Source of the DNA: Mycolicibacterium sp. CBMA 226
Lineage (GTDB): Bacteria > Actinomycetota > Actinomycetes > Mycobacteriales > Mycobacteriaceae
Length of the DNA: 64,000 nt
Assembly (NCBI RefSeq): GCF_009729075.1
Contig: NZ_VTGY01000011.1
Coordinates: 62,001-126,000 of the forward strand
Direction: 5' to 3'
Part shown: in pieces, positions 48,975 through 57,352 of the stretch
How positions within the stretch are numbered: the stretch's first letter is position 1
Layout of the letters: the number at the start of each line of letters is the position of its first letter
The notes under the pieces: model-generated
Told to the model about the DNA's origin: nothing
The model's database searches: none
The model's input: only the letters and a program-made list of their open reading frames with translations
Position numbers and translations under genes: made by a program

Positions 48975-50678
48975 GTGCGTCCGACCCGACTGACCGCTGC
49001 CGGAGAAATCCCGGACACGGGCATCCCCGACGATTTGTCGACGACAATGACCGTCGCCGAGCAGTACGACTGGCACCGGCAGTACCTGCGCCGGCACCGC
49101 GTATCACGGCGGAACTTCCTGCGCGGATCAGCGGCAGCCGCCGCGGTGGCCGCCCTGGGCCTGGCGCCGTTCGGGCGCCGCGCCTATGCGCAGGACGCGC
49201 CGCTGAGCGTGGCAAACCGTCGCGTCGGCTTCGGCAGTGACGCCGCGAACGAGCTGAGGCTCGCCGCGCAGCTGTCGCGAAATCCGGGCAGCACCAAGGT
49301 GTTCGTCGACCACGGGCCCACCGATCAGCTCGGCGCGACCGTCGAGGCCGAGGTGCGCAATCTCGTCACGCAGATCCCCACCAGCGATCGTGGGGTCCTC
49401 GCGGCCGAGCAGTTCTACGCTCATGTTCCGGTCGACGGGCTCCCAGGTGGCACTCCGCATTTCTACCGGTGGCGTACCGAGGACGGCTTCGTCAGTGACG
49501 TGCGGTCGGCCAGGACGGCGATGGCCAGTGCGCGAAAGACACTGGCACCGTTCCGGTTCACCATGATGGGTGATCAGGGCACGGATGACACGCCAAGCCG
49601 GCCGGCCGGGCTCAAGCGCGGCGACTACGACGACAGCTACTACAAGCCGGACAACGAGCCCGACGTCCCGCATACCGCCAACGTGTTCAGCCAGATCGTC
49701 GCGTCAAACCCCGAATTCCACTTGCTGGCGGGGGATATCGCCTATGCCGATCCGTCCGGCGGCGGCCGGCCGTTGTCGTTCGTGCCGTCCGGAGGCAAGG
49801 TGGCCAACGGCTTCGACAAGTACAACCCGTTCGTCTGGGACGTCTATCTGGGCTCGATCGAGGCCAGCGCGGCAAGCACGCCGTGGATGTTCGCAACCGG
49901 CAACCACGATATGGAGGCCGCATATCCGAGCAACGGATACGGTGGCCACCTGGCGCGCATGGACTTTCCGGAAAACGGCCCGGCATCCTGCCCGTCGGTC
50001 TATTCGTTCACGTATGGCAACGTCGCGGTGCTGTCGCTCGACGCCAACGACGTCAGCTTCGAAATCCGTTCCAATACAGGCTATTCCGAAGGCACCCAGA
50101 ACTCGTGGGTCGAGCGCACCCTGGCCGGATATCGTGCCGACCCCAACATCGACTTCATCGTCTGCTTCTTCCACCACTGCGCGTACTCGACCACCGACTC
50201 GCATGCCAGCGACGGCGGTGTGCGGGCGGCCTGGTGCGAGTTGTTCGACCGCTATCAGGTCGATCTGGTGCTGCAGGGTCACAATCACGTCTACGAACGC
50301 ACCGACCCGATCCGCGCCGACCGGCCCACCAAGGTCGCCGGCGACAACTCCATCGTGGAACCCGAAACCGACGGCACCGTCTACTACACCGTGGGTTGCG
50401 CCGGCCGGCCGCGATACGGCTTCCAGCCCGGGGAGCCCGAAAGCTACCGCGGTCACGAGGCTCCTGACACTTTCGTCCCCAACAGTTACGTCTGGACGTC
50501 CGACGGCAAGAAGAAGGCGGAGGCGGTGGGCTGGTCGCGGGTGCGTTTCCGCAATTACGCCTTCATCCGCGTCGACGTCAGGCCCGGCCAGCTGCTGAGC
50601 GAGATGGACGTGACGGCAGTCGACGAACACGGCCGGGAATTCGACAAAGTCACCTATCGCCGCAGGGTGCGCGCGTAG
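48975..50678 (+). CDS. Tat-exported purple acid phosphatase-like metallophosphoesterase
   Basis: A 567-residue (or 543 from ATG 49047) secreted phosphatase. A twin-arginine signal SRRNFLRG is followed by an Ala-rich core and cleavage near AYAQD. A beta-sandwich-like region precedes the catalytic domain with metal motifs GDQGTDD, AGDIAYADP, GNHD, a His pair in CFFHHCAY and QGHNHVYERTDP, the purple acid phosphatase set. Likely it releases phosphate from organic esters outside the cell. The GTG start at 48975 gives the longest frame with coding-like third positions; neither start has a clear ribosome site. TANNNT-type boxes are not evident. Confidence 0.85.
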   Translation: MRPTRLTAAGEIPDTGIPDDLSTTMTVAEQYDWHRQYLRRHRVSRRNFLRGSAAAAAVAALGLAPFGRRAYAQDAPLSVANRRVGFGSDAANELRLAAQLSRNPGSTKVFVDHGPTDQLGATVEAEVRNLVTQIPTSDRGVLAAEQFYAHVPVDGLPGGTPHFYRWRTEDGFVSDVRSARTAMASARKTLAPFRFTMMGDQGTDDTPSRPAGLKRGDYDDSYYKPDNEPDVPHTANVFSQIVASNPEFHLLAGDIAYADPSGGGRPLSFVPSGGKVANGFDKYNPFVWDVYLGSIEASAASTPWMFATGNHDMEAAYPSNGYGGHLARMDFPENGPASCPSVYSFTYGNVAVLSLDANDVSFEIRSNTGYSEGTQNSWVERTLAGYRADPNIDFIVCFFHHCAYSTTDSHASDGGVRAAWCELFDRYQVDLVLQGHNHVYERTDPIRADRPTKVAGDNSIVEPETDGTVYYTVGCAGRPRYGFQPGEPESYRGHEAPDTFVPNSYVWTSDGKKKAEAVGWSRVRFRNYAFIRVDVRPGQLLSEMDVTAVDEHGREFDKVTYRRRVRA

Positions 50679-50721
50679 CCAATCGCTGGCAGGGGACGCC
50701 GCTGCCTCTTATGGTTAGCCG

Positions 50722-52392
50722 GTGGAAGGGACACCGTTCGGCCGGTACCGGCTGATTGAGCTGCTCGGTCGCGGCGGCATGGGTGAGGTGTGGAAGGCCT
50801 ACGACACCACCATGAAGCGCGTCGTCGCGATGAAGGTGCTCCCTCCGACCTTCGCCGACGACGAGCAGTACCAGGTGCGTTTCCGCAGAGAGGCCCATGC
50901 CGCCGCCGGCCTGGACGAGCCGCACATCGTGCCGATCCATGACTTCGGCGAGATCGATGACCGACTTTTCGTGACGATGCGGCTGATCGACGGCAAGACC
51001 GTCCAGCAGCTGTTGGCCGACGGCCCACTGGCACCCGACCGTGCCGTGTCGATCATCGAGCAGATCGCCGCCGCGCTCGGCGCCGCGCACGGCGTCGGCC
51101 TGGTGCACCGTGATGTGAAGCCGGCCAACATCCTGGTCACCCCAGACGATTTCGCGTACCTCATCGACTTCGGTATCGCCCGCGCGGCCGGCGAGACCAA
51201 GCTGACCCACACCGGCGCCACCATCGGCACGGTGGCGTACATGGCCCCGGAGCGCTTCACCAGCGACCGGTGCGATGCGCGCTCCGACATCTATGCACTG
51301 ACGTGCGTGCTGCACGAATGCCTGACCGGGGCGCCGCCATTTCCCGGCGACAGCATGGAACGGCAGATCACCAGCCACCTCTACTCGGATCCGCCACGGC
51401 CGTCGACGATGCGGCCCGGAATCTCGCCGCAGATGGACCGCGTGATCGCGACCGGCATGGCCAAAGATCCCGAACAGCGTTATGCCACAACCAAAGACCT
51501 CGCCCTTGCCGCCCGGGCCGCGCTGAGCGCACCGATACAGGCGGACCGGCCCGTCGCGCCGCCGGTGTGGACCGCCCCACCGGTTCCCTACCCCACCACA
51601 GGCCCGGAGGCCTATCCGGCGCATGCACATACGCAGTACGCGACGTCGGCGCCGTCCCAAATTCTGGGGCCGGCATCCGCCCCGTGGGCACCGCCAAAGC
51701 CGCCGAATGCCCAACCGGCACAGTCGTGGTGGCGCAACTGGGCGGTCGTCATCGTCGCGGCGTTGGTCACGGTGATCCTCCTCGGCGGTGCCGGCATCGC
51801 TTACGTGATGTGGCCCGACGGCGGTTCGAGTGACCAGCCGCGGGCAACCAATGCGCCCAGCGCGCAACTGTTTCCGTCGATGCCCACCGCCACGGGCAGT
51901 TACCCGACCGGTGGGGTGTCCACCCCCGCCTCCACCGCCGCGTCGGCGCCGGCGGGCCCCAGCCAGCTGCAGACCGCAGACGGACTGACCAACCTGATCG
52001 GCACCATCAAGGCGAAGTTCGGCGACACCATGGGATTCAAGCTCGTGGTCTACCCCGACTACGCGGTCATGGATCGCGTCTCTCCCACGAACAAGCACGT
52101 CGACCAGAGCTTCATGTACCGCGGCGGCAGCTGGAGCCAGTGGGGCACGGACACCTCTACGAGTTCGTTCGACGTGCTTGCCGACCTCGGCGCCATCAAT
52201 GCGCAGGCGGTTGCCGCCACCATGGCCGGCGCGCCGCCACAACTGGGGGCGGAGCCCGGTTCGCAGATGTATCTCATCATCGAAGGCGAAGAGGGCGGGG
52301 GCCTGGGTCTGGCGATTCACTCCACCGCCCCGGGGACCGGATACATGCAGGTCAACCCCGACGGAACCGTCAAGCAGATCTATCCGCCGTAA
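50722..52392 (+). CDS. Receptor-type serine/threonine protein kinase (PknE/PknF-like)
   Basis: A 556-residue membrane kinase. The kinase domain covers about 8-270: GRGGMGEV, Lys38, HRDVKPAN, DFGIARA, and activation loop THTGATIGTVAYMAPE. A Pro/Ala-rich linker leads to one helix at about 337-360 (VVIVAALVTVILLGGAGIAYV). The outer part has a Ser/Thr/Pro/Ala-rich stalk and a domain of about 130 residues (TADGLTNLIGTIKAKFGDTMGF) that I do not recognise and that differs from PASTA. GTG is the start; TATGGT ends six bases before it, suggesting a leaderless transcript. Confidence 0.9.
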   Translation: MEGTPFGRYRLIELLGRGGMGEVWKAYDTTMKRVVAMKVLPPTFADDEQYQVRFRREAHAAAGLDEPHIVPIHDFGEIDDRLFVTMRLIDGKTVQQLLADGPLAPDRAVSIIEQIAAALGAAHGVGLVHRDVKPANILVTPDDFAYLIDFGIARAAGETKLTHTGATIGTVAYMAPERFTSDRCDARSDIYALTCVLHECLTGAPPFPGDSMERQITSHLYSDPPRPSTMRPGISPQMDRVIATGMAKDPEQRYATTKDLALAARAALSAPIQADRPVAPPVWTAPPVPYPTTGPEAYPAHAHTQYATSAPSQILGPASAPWAPPKPPNAQPAQSWWRNWAVVIVAALVTVILLGGAGIAYVMWPDGGSSDQPRATNAPSAQLFPSMPTATGSYPTGGVSTPASTAASAPAGPSQLQTADGLTNLIGTIKAKFGDTMGFKLVVYPDYAVMDRVSPTNKHVDQSFMYRGGSWSQWGTDTSTSSFDVLADLGAINAQAVAATMAGAPPQLGAEPGSQMYLIIEGEEGGGLGLAIHSTAPGTGYMQVNPDGTVKQIYPP

Positions 52393-52414
52393 GGCGCTGC
52401 GCTCCCGCCCGTAA

Positions 52415-52436
52415 TAACGGAGCAATTGCTCTGTTA
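52415..52436. promoter_or_regulatory. Operator-like palindrome before the TetR/crotonase operon
   Basis: A 22-base palindrome with one mismatch: left half TAACGGAGCAA, right half TTGCTCTGTTA, centred at 52425/52426. It overlaps a TATGGT box (52435-52440) that ends six bases before the TetR ATG, so a bound repressor would block the promoter. Confidence 0.65.
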
Positions 52437-52446
52437 TGGTGAGTCC

Positions 52447-53073
52447 ATGCCCCGGCCTCGTGTCTACGACCTCGATGCGGTGCTCGACGCCGCCGAGTCG
52501 CTGGCTGTCGAGGCCGGACCGGCCGGTGTCACCACCCGCTCGGTGGCGGCCGCCGCGGGCGTCTCCAACGGCGCCATCTATCACAACTTCGGTTCGCGGA
52601 CCGAGCTCGTTGCCCGTACCTGGTTGCGGGCCGCGCGCCGATTCCTCGACGTACAAACAGAATTGGTCGACGCCGCGCTGGCCGACACCGCGGCCGACCC
52701 CGTGGACGCGGTTGTCGCCGCCGCGCAGGCGCCCGCGGTGTTCCACGAACGACAGCGGCAGTCAGCCCAACTGGTGTGGCAGGTGCAGCGCGACCAGCTG
52801 CTCGGCCCGGACCTGCCGGCGCCCCTTGCGGCCGAACTCAAAGACCTCGATCGTCAGCTGGTCGACCTGATGGTCCGGCTGGCGTCGCACCTGTGGGACC
52901 GGCGCGACGGCGCGGCGGTTGACGCCATCACAGTGTGCATCGTCGATCTGCCGGCCGCAATCATCCTGTCCCGCAACAGAATCAGCAACAGCTGGGCCCG
53001 TGATCGGCTGGCCGCAGCCGTGCGCGCCGTCCTCGCGGACGAACCGACCCCAACCAGGAGGAAACAACCATGA
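52447..53073 (+). CDS. TetR-family transcriptional regulator
   Basis: A 208-residue regulator starting MPRPRVYDLDAVLDAAESLAV; the helix-turn-helix is at about 25-60 (TTRSVAAAAGVSNGAIYHNFGSRTELV). Its stop overlaps the crotonase gene start by four bases, and a palindrome overlaps its own promoter, so it probably represses its own operon and senses an acyl-CoA-type or related ligand; the ligand is inference. Confidence 0.9.
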   Translation: MPRPRVYDLDAVLDAAESLAVEAGPAGVTTRSVAAAAGVSNGAIYHNFGSRTELVARTWLRAARRFLDVQTELVDAALADTAADPVDAVVAAAQAPAVFHERQRQSAQLVWQVQRDQLLGPDLPAPLAAELKDLDRQLVDLMVRLASHLWDRRDGAAVDAITVCIVDLPAAIILSRNRISNSWARDRLAAAVRAVLADEPTPTRRKQP

Positions 53074-53726
53074 CCATCACCGTCAGCTACCAGGACAAGA
53101 TCGCCATCCTCAATCTCGGCGATGACGAGAACCGCTTCTCGCTGGGCTTTCTCGACGACATCAACAGCGCGATCGACGATCTCGTCGCCGGCGGCGCCCA
53201 GGGGCTGGTCACGACCGGCGCCGGGAAGTTCTACTCCAACGGGCTGGATCTCGACTGGCTGATGGCGCACGGCGACCAGATGCAGTCGTACGTCGGACGG
53301 GTTCACGCGCTGTTGGCGCGCGTCCTGACGCTGCCGATCCCGACGGCCGCCGCGGTCAACGGGCACGCCTTCGGCGCCGGCGCAATGCTCGCGATGGCCC
53401 ACGACTTTCGGACCATGCGCTCCGACCGCGGCTTCTTCTGTTTCCCGGAGGTCGACATCCGGATTCCGTTCACCCCGGGCATGGCTGCGCTGATCCAGGC
53501 CAAGCTGACGCCGCAGGCGGCTATCGCGTCGATGACGACGGGCCGGCGCTTCGGCGGCGACGACGCCGCCAAGTACGGACTGGTGGAGGTTGCCGCGGCC
53601 GAGGACGCGGTGGTGCCCGCCGCGGTGGAACTCGTGATTCCGGTGGCGGGCAAGGATTCTCAGACCATGGCGGCCATCAAGGCGACGATGTTCGGCCCGG
53701 CGGTGACGGCGCTGCAAGCCGGGTAG
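53070..53726 (+). CDS. Enoyl-CoA hydratase/isomerase (crotonase) family protein
   Basis: A 218-residue crotonase-fold protein, shorter than the usual 260 because the C-terminal helices are trimmed. The first oxyanion-hole strand is GAGKFYSNGLDLDWL and the second AVNGHAFGAGAMLAM. The typical hydratase glutamates are not obvious (FCFPEVDIRIPFTPGM contains one Glu), as in enoyl-CoA delta-isomerase-type members such as plant ECI. AGGAGG precedes the ATG. Translationally coupled to the TetR gene before it. Confidence 0.85.
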   Translation: MTITVSYQDKIAILNLGDDENRFSLGFLDDINSAIDDLVAGGAQGLVTTGAGKFYSNGLDLDWLMAHGDQMQSYVGRVHALLARVLTLPIPTAAAVNGHAFGAGAMLAMAHDFRTMRSDRGFFCFPEVDIRIPFTPGMAALIQAKLTPQAAIASMTTGRRFGGDDAAKYGLVEVAAAEDAVVPAAVELVIPVAGKDSQTMAAIKATMFGPAVTALQAG

Positions 53727-53738
53727 CGGCCCGCTGCC

Positions 53739-53786
53739 GGATCCGATGGGCAGCTAGCTGACGGGTCCGATGGGCAGCCCGCTGCC
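53739..53786 (+). repeat. Imperfect 24-bp tandem duplication
   Basis: Two adjacent 24-base units share TCCGATGGGCAGC (53742-53754 and 53766-53778) and most other positions. They lie just after the crotonase stop and before the F420-type gene. No coding role is apparent. Confidence 0.6.
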
Positions 53787-53808
53787 GCCGCCTGATAGGC
53801 ATAAGAGC

Positions 53809-54315
53809 GTGGGACAGAACGAGCGCAAGAAGATCGTCATGACCGACGACGAGATCGTCGAATTCATCGATCGCAGCCGGACCGCGACCATGGCCACCGT
53901 CCTCGCCGATGGTCGGCCACACCTGGTGGCCATGTGGTACGCCGTGCTCGATGGCGAAATCTGGTTCGAGACCAAGGCCAAGTCGCAGAAGGCGGTCAAC
54001 CTGCGCCGGGACCCGACCATCACCGTGATGATCGAGGACGGCGACACCTACGGGACGTTGCGTGGGGTCTCGATCGACGGCACCGCCGAGATCGTCGATG
54101 ACCCGGATACCTGCCTGCGCGTGGGCATCAGCGTGTGGGAGCGCTACACCGGCCCCTACACCGACGAGATGCGCCCGTTCGTCGATCAGATGATGAACAA
54201 CCGCGTCGCGGTCCGCGTCGTGCCGAGCCGCATGCGCAGCTGGGATCACCGCAAGCTGGGGATGCCGGACATGCCGATCAGCGGCTCGACGGCGCAGTAC
54301 CTGGGCCGGCAGTGA
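53809..54315 (+). CDS. PPOX-class (pyridoxamine oxidase-like) protein, probably F420- or FMN-binding
   Basis: A 168-residue split-barrel flavin-fold protein beginning GTG with GQNERKKIVMTDDEI. Typical motifs are RTATMATVLADGRPHLVAMWYAV, the cofactor-phosphate strand EIWFETKAKSQKAVNL and RVVPSRMRSWDH near the end. In mycobacteria this N-terminal pattern is common in F420-dependent members of the family; the cofactor is inferred. A start at the upstream ATG 53770 is rejected because that segment is the tandem repeat. Confidence 0.85.
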   Translation: MGQNERKKIVMTDDEIVEFIDRSRTATMATVLADGRPHLVAMWYAVLDGEIWFETKAKSQKAVNLRRDPTITVMIEDGDTYGTLRGVSIDGTAEIVDDPDTCLRVGISVWERYTGPYTDEMRPFVDQMMNNRVAVRVVPSRMRSWDHRKLGMPDMPISGSTAQYLGRQ

Positions 54316-54364
54316 TCTCGGCGCGCCCCGTATCACTCTCCGATACGGAGCGCGCCCAAACCAC

Positions 54365-54667
54365 TCAGACCCTGTCGACCAGTGTGGCGTACTCGGGATG
54401 CTTGGCGATGTACCCGCTGACCATCGAGCATTCCGGGACGATGCGTAGCCCTGCGGCACGCGTGGCGTCCAGTGCTTCGGCGACGAGGATCGTCGCCAGC
54501 CCGCGGCCACCGTATTCGGGCTCAACTTCGGTATGCGGAAAGATCCGTCGGCCATTGCTGTCGATGTAGTCGATCAGCCCGACAGTCTTGCCGTCGACGG
54601 CAATGGTGAATCGTCCGGCTTCGGCGGTGACGGTGGCGGGTGCTCCGGTCTTGTCGGTGGTGCTCAT
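54365..54667 (-). CDS. Small GNAT-type N-acetyltransferase (YjdJ-like)
   Basis: About 100 residues. The short acetyltransferase fold shows FTIAVDGKTVGLIDY, then HTEVEPEYGGRGLATIL, in which the acetyl-CoA loop is YGGRGLA, and CSMVSGYIAKHPEY, diagnostic of the small YjdJ/GtfB-like group. Alternative ATG codons at 54676 and 54685 exist without clear ribosome sites. Function is unknown beyond acetyl-CoA binding. Confidence 0.82.
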   Translation of the reverse strand: MSTTDKTGAPATVTAEAGRFTIAVDGKTVGLIDYIDSNGRRIFPHTEVEPEYGGRGLATILVAEALDATRAAGLRIVPECSMVSGYIAKHPEYATLVDRV

Positions 54668-54754
54668 AGTGGCCATGCAAGCCACGGTAACCCTCGCGCG
54701 TAATCCGCTGCCCGCGCTGCCGCCCCCTCAAACGGCAGCGTGGGCAGCGGGGTA

Positions 54755-55051
54755 CTACGCGACTTCGAGGAAGATGCGGCGCTGACGGCGGACCGGGTAG
54801 CCGTTGGCCTCGGCCAGGGACCGCAGCTGCTTCAGCGCGAACGTCCGGCCGCGGCCCTCTTCGGCCGGGATGACGATGCCGGCCCACAGGCCCTCGGCGC
54901 GGGGCAGTTCGACAGCGTCACGCGCGCAGGCCCAGCGACGCGGGCATTGCCGGCAGAGGCTCTTGGCTTCTTCGCTGGCGATCGTCGTCCACTGCTCCGG
55001 GCTCCGAGTGCACTCACCGAGCGGCAGGCCGTCCATGGCAATTGCGGTCAT
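54755..55051 (-). CDS. WhiB-family iron-sulfur transcription factor
   Basis: A 98-residue protein with four cysteines in the WhiB spacing: Cys14 and Cys33-x2-Cys36-x5-Cys42 (SLCRQCPRRWACARDAVELP), expected to bind a 4Fe-4S cluster. The beta-turn motif GLWAG is followed by a basic segment (VRRQRR). WhiB proteins bind sigma-factor region 4 and sense redox or nitric oxide. It does not match a specific WhiB1-7 member by eye. AAGGAG lies upstream. The promoter lies in the region with repeated 13-mers shared with the HTH gene. Confidence 0.88.
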   Translation of the reverse strand: MTAIAMDGLPLGECTRSPEQWTTIASEEAKSLCRQCPRRWACARDAVELPRAEGLWAGIVIPAEEGRGRTFALKQLRSLAEANGYPVRRQRRIFLEVA

Positions 55052-55403
55052 CGGAGTACTCCTTAGTTGTTGCGCTGCGACTGTTCCGTCGCGGTTGAGG
55101 AGAATCTATAGCACCAGACTGCAGTAACGCAACAGTTAAACCGTAGCGTTGTGTATATCCGCAGGTCAGCGGTCTGCAAAGGCGTAGAAATCATCCGATT
55201 GGTCCGGAATAACATTGGTGAAAGTAGTCCCAAGGCCAGGGTGTACGGTCTAACTGAAGCGTTTGGAGCGACACCGATACGGTTCAGTGACGGTCAACGC
55301 AATAGTTATGCGGGACGGAACCGGCTAAGCTGTATCGCACCGCCGACGGCGCTCTGGATTTCATGTTGAGCGCGGGCTGCAACGGGATGGGAGGTGACCT
55401 CGG
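55052..55403. promoter_or_regulatory. Divergent promoter region with repeated AACGCAA(C/T)AGTTA motifs
   Basis: A 352-base gene-free, relatively AT-rich region between the whiB and HTH genes. AACGCAACAGTTA (55126-55138) recurs as AACGCAATAGTTA at 55296-55308, exactly 170 bases away. A related inverse form, TTAGTTGTTGCGCT, is at 55063-55076, and GCGTTGTG at 55146-55153 is inverted relative to the first copy. These are candidate operators for one of the flanking regulators. Confidence 0.5.
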
Positions 55404-56174
55404 GTGCCGAACATCGATCCCGATGACGTCACCGAGTACATCGCCCTGCCCGCCGTCGATCCTGGAATGGAGCGTGCCGGCGCGGCCGCCGCGGCTCGGC
55501 GCCGCGAGCTCGACATCAGCCAGCGCAGTCTGGCGGCTGACGGCATCATCAATGCCGGAGCGCTGATCTCGTTCGAAAAGGGCCGCAGCTGGCCGCGAGA
55601 GCGTACGCGCCTTCGCCTCGAAGAGGTGCTGCAGTGGCCGCCGGGAACCATCGCACGCATCCGCAGTGGCGAGCCGGTCCCTACTCAGGGGCCAGTGGTC
55701 TCGCCGGCGCAGGCTGCACCTGCCCCGCCGATGGCCAACGCAGGTGAGGTTCCCCTGATCGCGCAGGCGGTCGTCGCCGCGGTCAACACGTTGGGTGCCA
55801 CGGCCGACGCCCTACCGGCGATCGAGGATTCCGAATTCACGCCGTGGGTCACGCAGATTCTGTCCGACCTACGGCAGCTCGAAGCCGTCGCGGCCAGCGC
55901 CGCCCGGCTCGGTCCGGTGTCGCCGCCGCTGATCAAGGCATTGGGACTGGTGCGGGCCCGCATCGATGAGCTGACGTTGCTCGGCGCCAAGGCGCCCACG
56001 GCGACGCTCGGGCAGCGGCTGTACGCGGCCCGGCGCGGTGCCAATCTGACAATTCAGGAGACGGCCCTTGCGGCCGGCGTGCCCGAGTCCGTTGTGGTCG
56101 GTGCCGAAGCCGAAGCGGCAGTGTCCGACCAGGACAAAGAACTGGTCGAAAAGCTGCTCGTGCAGCTGGTTTAA
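55404..56174 (+). CDS. Protein with two putative helix-turn-helix segments
   Basis: A 256-residue cytoplasmic protein. Near the N-terminus an XRE/Cro-like segment is seen (AAARRRELDISQRSLAADGI, then ALISFEKGRSWPRERTRLRLEEVL). The middle (about 95-200) is Ala/Pro-rich then helical. The last 50 residues again look like an HTH (LGQRLYAARRGANLTIQETALAAGVPESVVVGAEAE). GTG is the start with GGGAGG upstream. Its end overlaps the MinD-like gene, which is convergent, by four bases. I do not recognise a named family; a DNA-binding regulator is the likely role. Confidence 0.7.
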   Translation: MPNIDPDDVTEYIALPAVDPGMERAGAAAAARRRELDISQRSLAADGIINAGALISFEKGRSWPRERTRLRLEEVLQWPPGTIARIRSGEPVPTQGPVVSPAQAAPAPPMANAGEVPLIAQAVVAAVNTLGATADALPAIEDSEFTPWVTQILSDLRQLEAVAASAARLGPVSPPLIKALGLVRARIDELTLLGAKAPTATLGQRLYAARRGANLTIQETALAAGVPESVVVGAEAEAAVSDQDKELVEKLLVQLV

Positions 56175-57352
56175 CGCTCGCGGTGCCGATCGTCACTGGT
56201 CGGGAAATTCGCCGCCAGGACCGCGGCGATCTCGATGAATTTGCGCCGTGTCGCCGGTGCCATTTCCCGGGTGCCGGCGATGACACCGCCCGGGCGCAGA
56301 TGCCCGTCGAAGGGGATCTCGACAACGGCCTGTCCCTGCCCGGCGAACTGCTGGGCCAGCACCGAACGGGTGCGCTTGTCCGCATGGCCGTCGGAATCGT
56401 TGAGCACCACCACAGTTCGCTGCAGCAGGCCGTTGAGGCCGTGCGCCGCCAGCCAGTCGAGCGTCTGCCCGGCAGCGCCGGCGCCGTCGACCCAAGGGGA
56501 CGACACCACGATCAGCGCGTCGAGATCCCGCAGGACCTCCTGCGTTACGGGGCTGTCCATCGTCGAGCTGCAGTCGATGATCGAGATCGTGAAATGCCGA
56601 TCCAGTCGGGACGCTGCCTCCCGGTAGACCGCCGGATCCAGCACCCGGCGGCGGGCCGGACTCGCCTCACCGGCCAGCACGAACAGCCCAGCGGCATTGC
56701 TGCCCACTCGGTTGCGGATGTCGGCGAAACTCTCGAGATGCTGGTCGGAGGCCAGCTCCCAGTACGAGCTCAGTGCCTTCGGGTCGACGCGGCTGCCGAG
56801 CTTGCCGAACGCCGTGTCGGCGTCGACCGCCACCACGCGGTCCTCCTGCCGGAGCTCGGCGAACAATGACCCGAGGGAGGCGGACACCGTCGTCTTGCCG
56901 ACGCCGCCCTTGCCCATGACGCCGACCTTGTAGTGGCCCGACAGCGCCGCTCGGATCTGGTTGATCTGCTGGGCCTCGTGGATCTCATCGGGTGACGGGC
57001 CGAGGTTGACCAGCCCGAACGTCGCCTTGAACAGCGTCTTGCGCCAGCCGCGACCGGGCTCGGGCTTGCGGGGCCGGAGCAGGTCGTCCCGGCGGATGGC
57101 GTCGGCGTACGACACCGGTGGCGCGAACTGGCCTTGTGGACCGTGCGGCCACTGCTGGTGCGGCGGTGGTCCGGGCTGGCCGGGGCCGGGCTGCGGCGGG
57201 TATCCGGTCCGGCGCTGCAGCGGCTCGGTGTGCTGCATGCCCGTGTTGTTCGCCGGCGGAGTCACGCGTGGCCACGCCGGCGGCGTGTTCACGGGATGGC
57301 CGGCAAAAGCGCTCTCCGGGGGGTTGTGCTGCGGTTCGAAGTGGTCAGTCAC
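56171..57352 (-). CDS. MinD/ParA-like ATPase, EspI/Rv0530-type
   Basis: A 393-residue protein. Residues 1-110 are Pro/Gln/Gly-rich and disordered; the P-loop ATPase begins at about 140 with the deviant Walker A GKGGVGKTT, has DADTAFGKL (switch), SIIDCSSTM and VVLNDSDGHADKRT. This domain order matches the EspI-like and Rv0530-like ATPases associated with type VII secretion loci, though no ESX genes are in view. GTG 57352 (VTDHFEP) is preferred; a longer frame to 57475 has weak coding character. The gene converges with the HTH gene. Confidence 0.8.
   Translation of the reverse strand: MTDHFEPQHNPPESAFAGHPVNTPPAWPRVTPPANNTGMQHTEPLQRRTGYPPQPGPGQPGPPPHQQWPHGPQGQFAPPVSYADAIRRDDLLRPRKPEPGRGWRKTLFKATFGLVNLGPSPDEIHEAQQINQIRAALSGHYKVGVMGKGGVGKTTVSASLGSLFAELRQEDRVVAVDADTAFGKLGSRVDPKALSSYWELASDQHLESFADIRNRVGSNAAGLFVLAGEASPARRRVLDPAVYREAASRLDRHFTISIIDCSSTMDSPVTQEVLRDLDALIVVSSPWVDGAGAAGQTLDWLAAHGLNGLLQRTVVVLNDSDGHADKRTRSVLAQQFAGQGQAVVEIPFDGHLRPGGVIAGTREMAPATRRKFIEIAAVLAANFPTSDDRHRER

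Noticed and set aside
53770..53808. Upstream ATG of the F420-type gene
   Set aside because: It would add a segment encoded by the tandem repeat, and family members start at the GQNER motif, matching GTG 53809.
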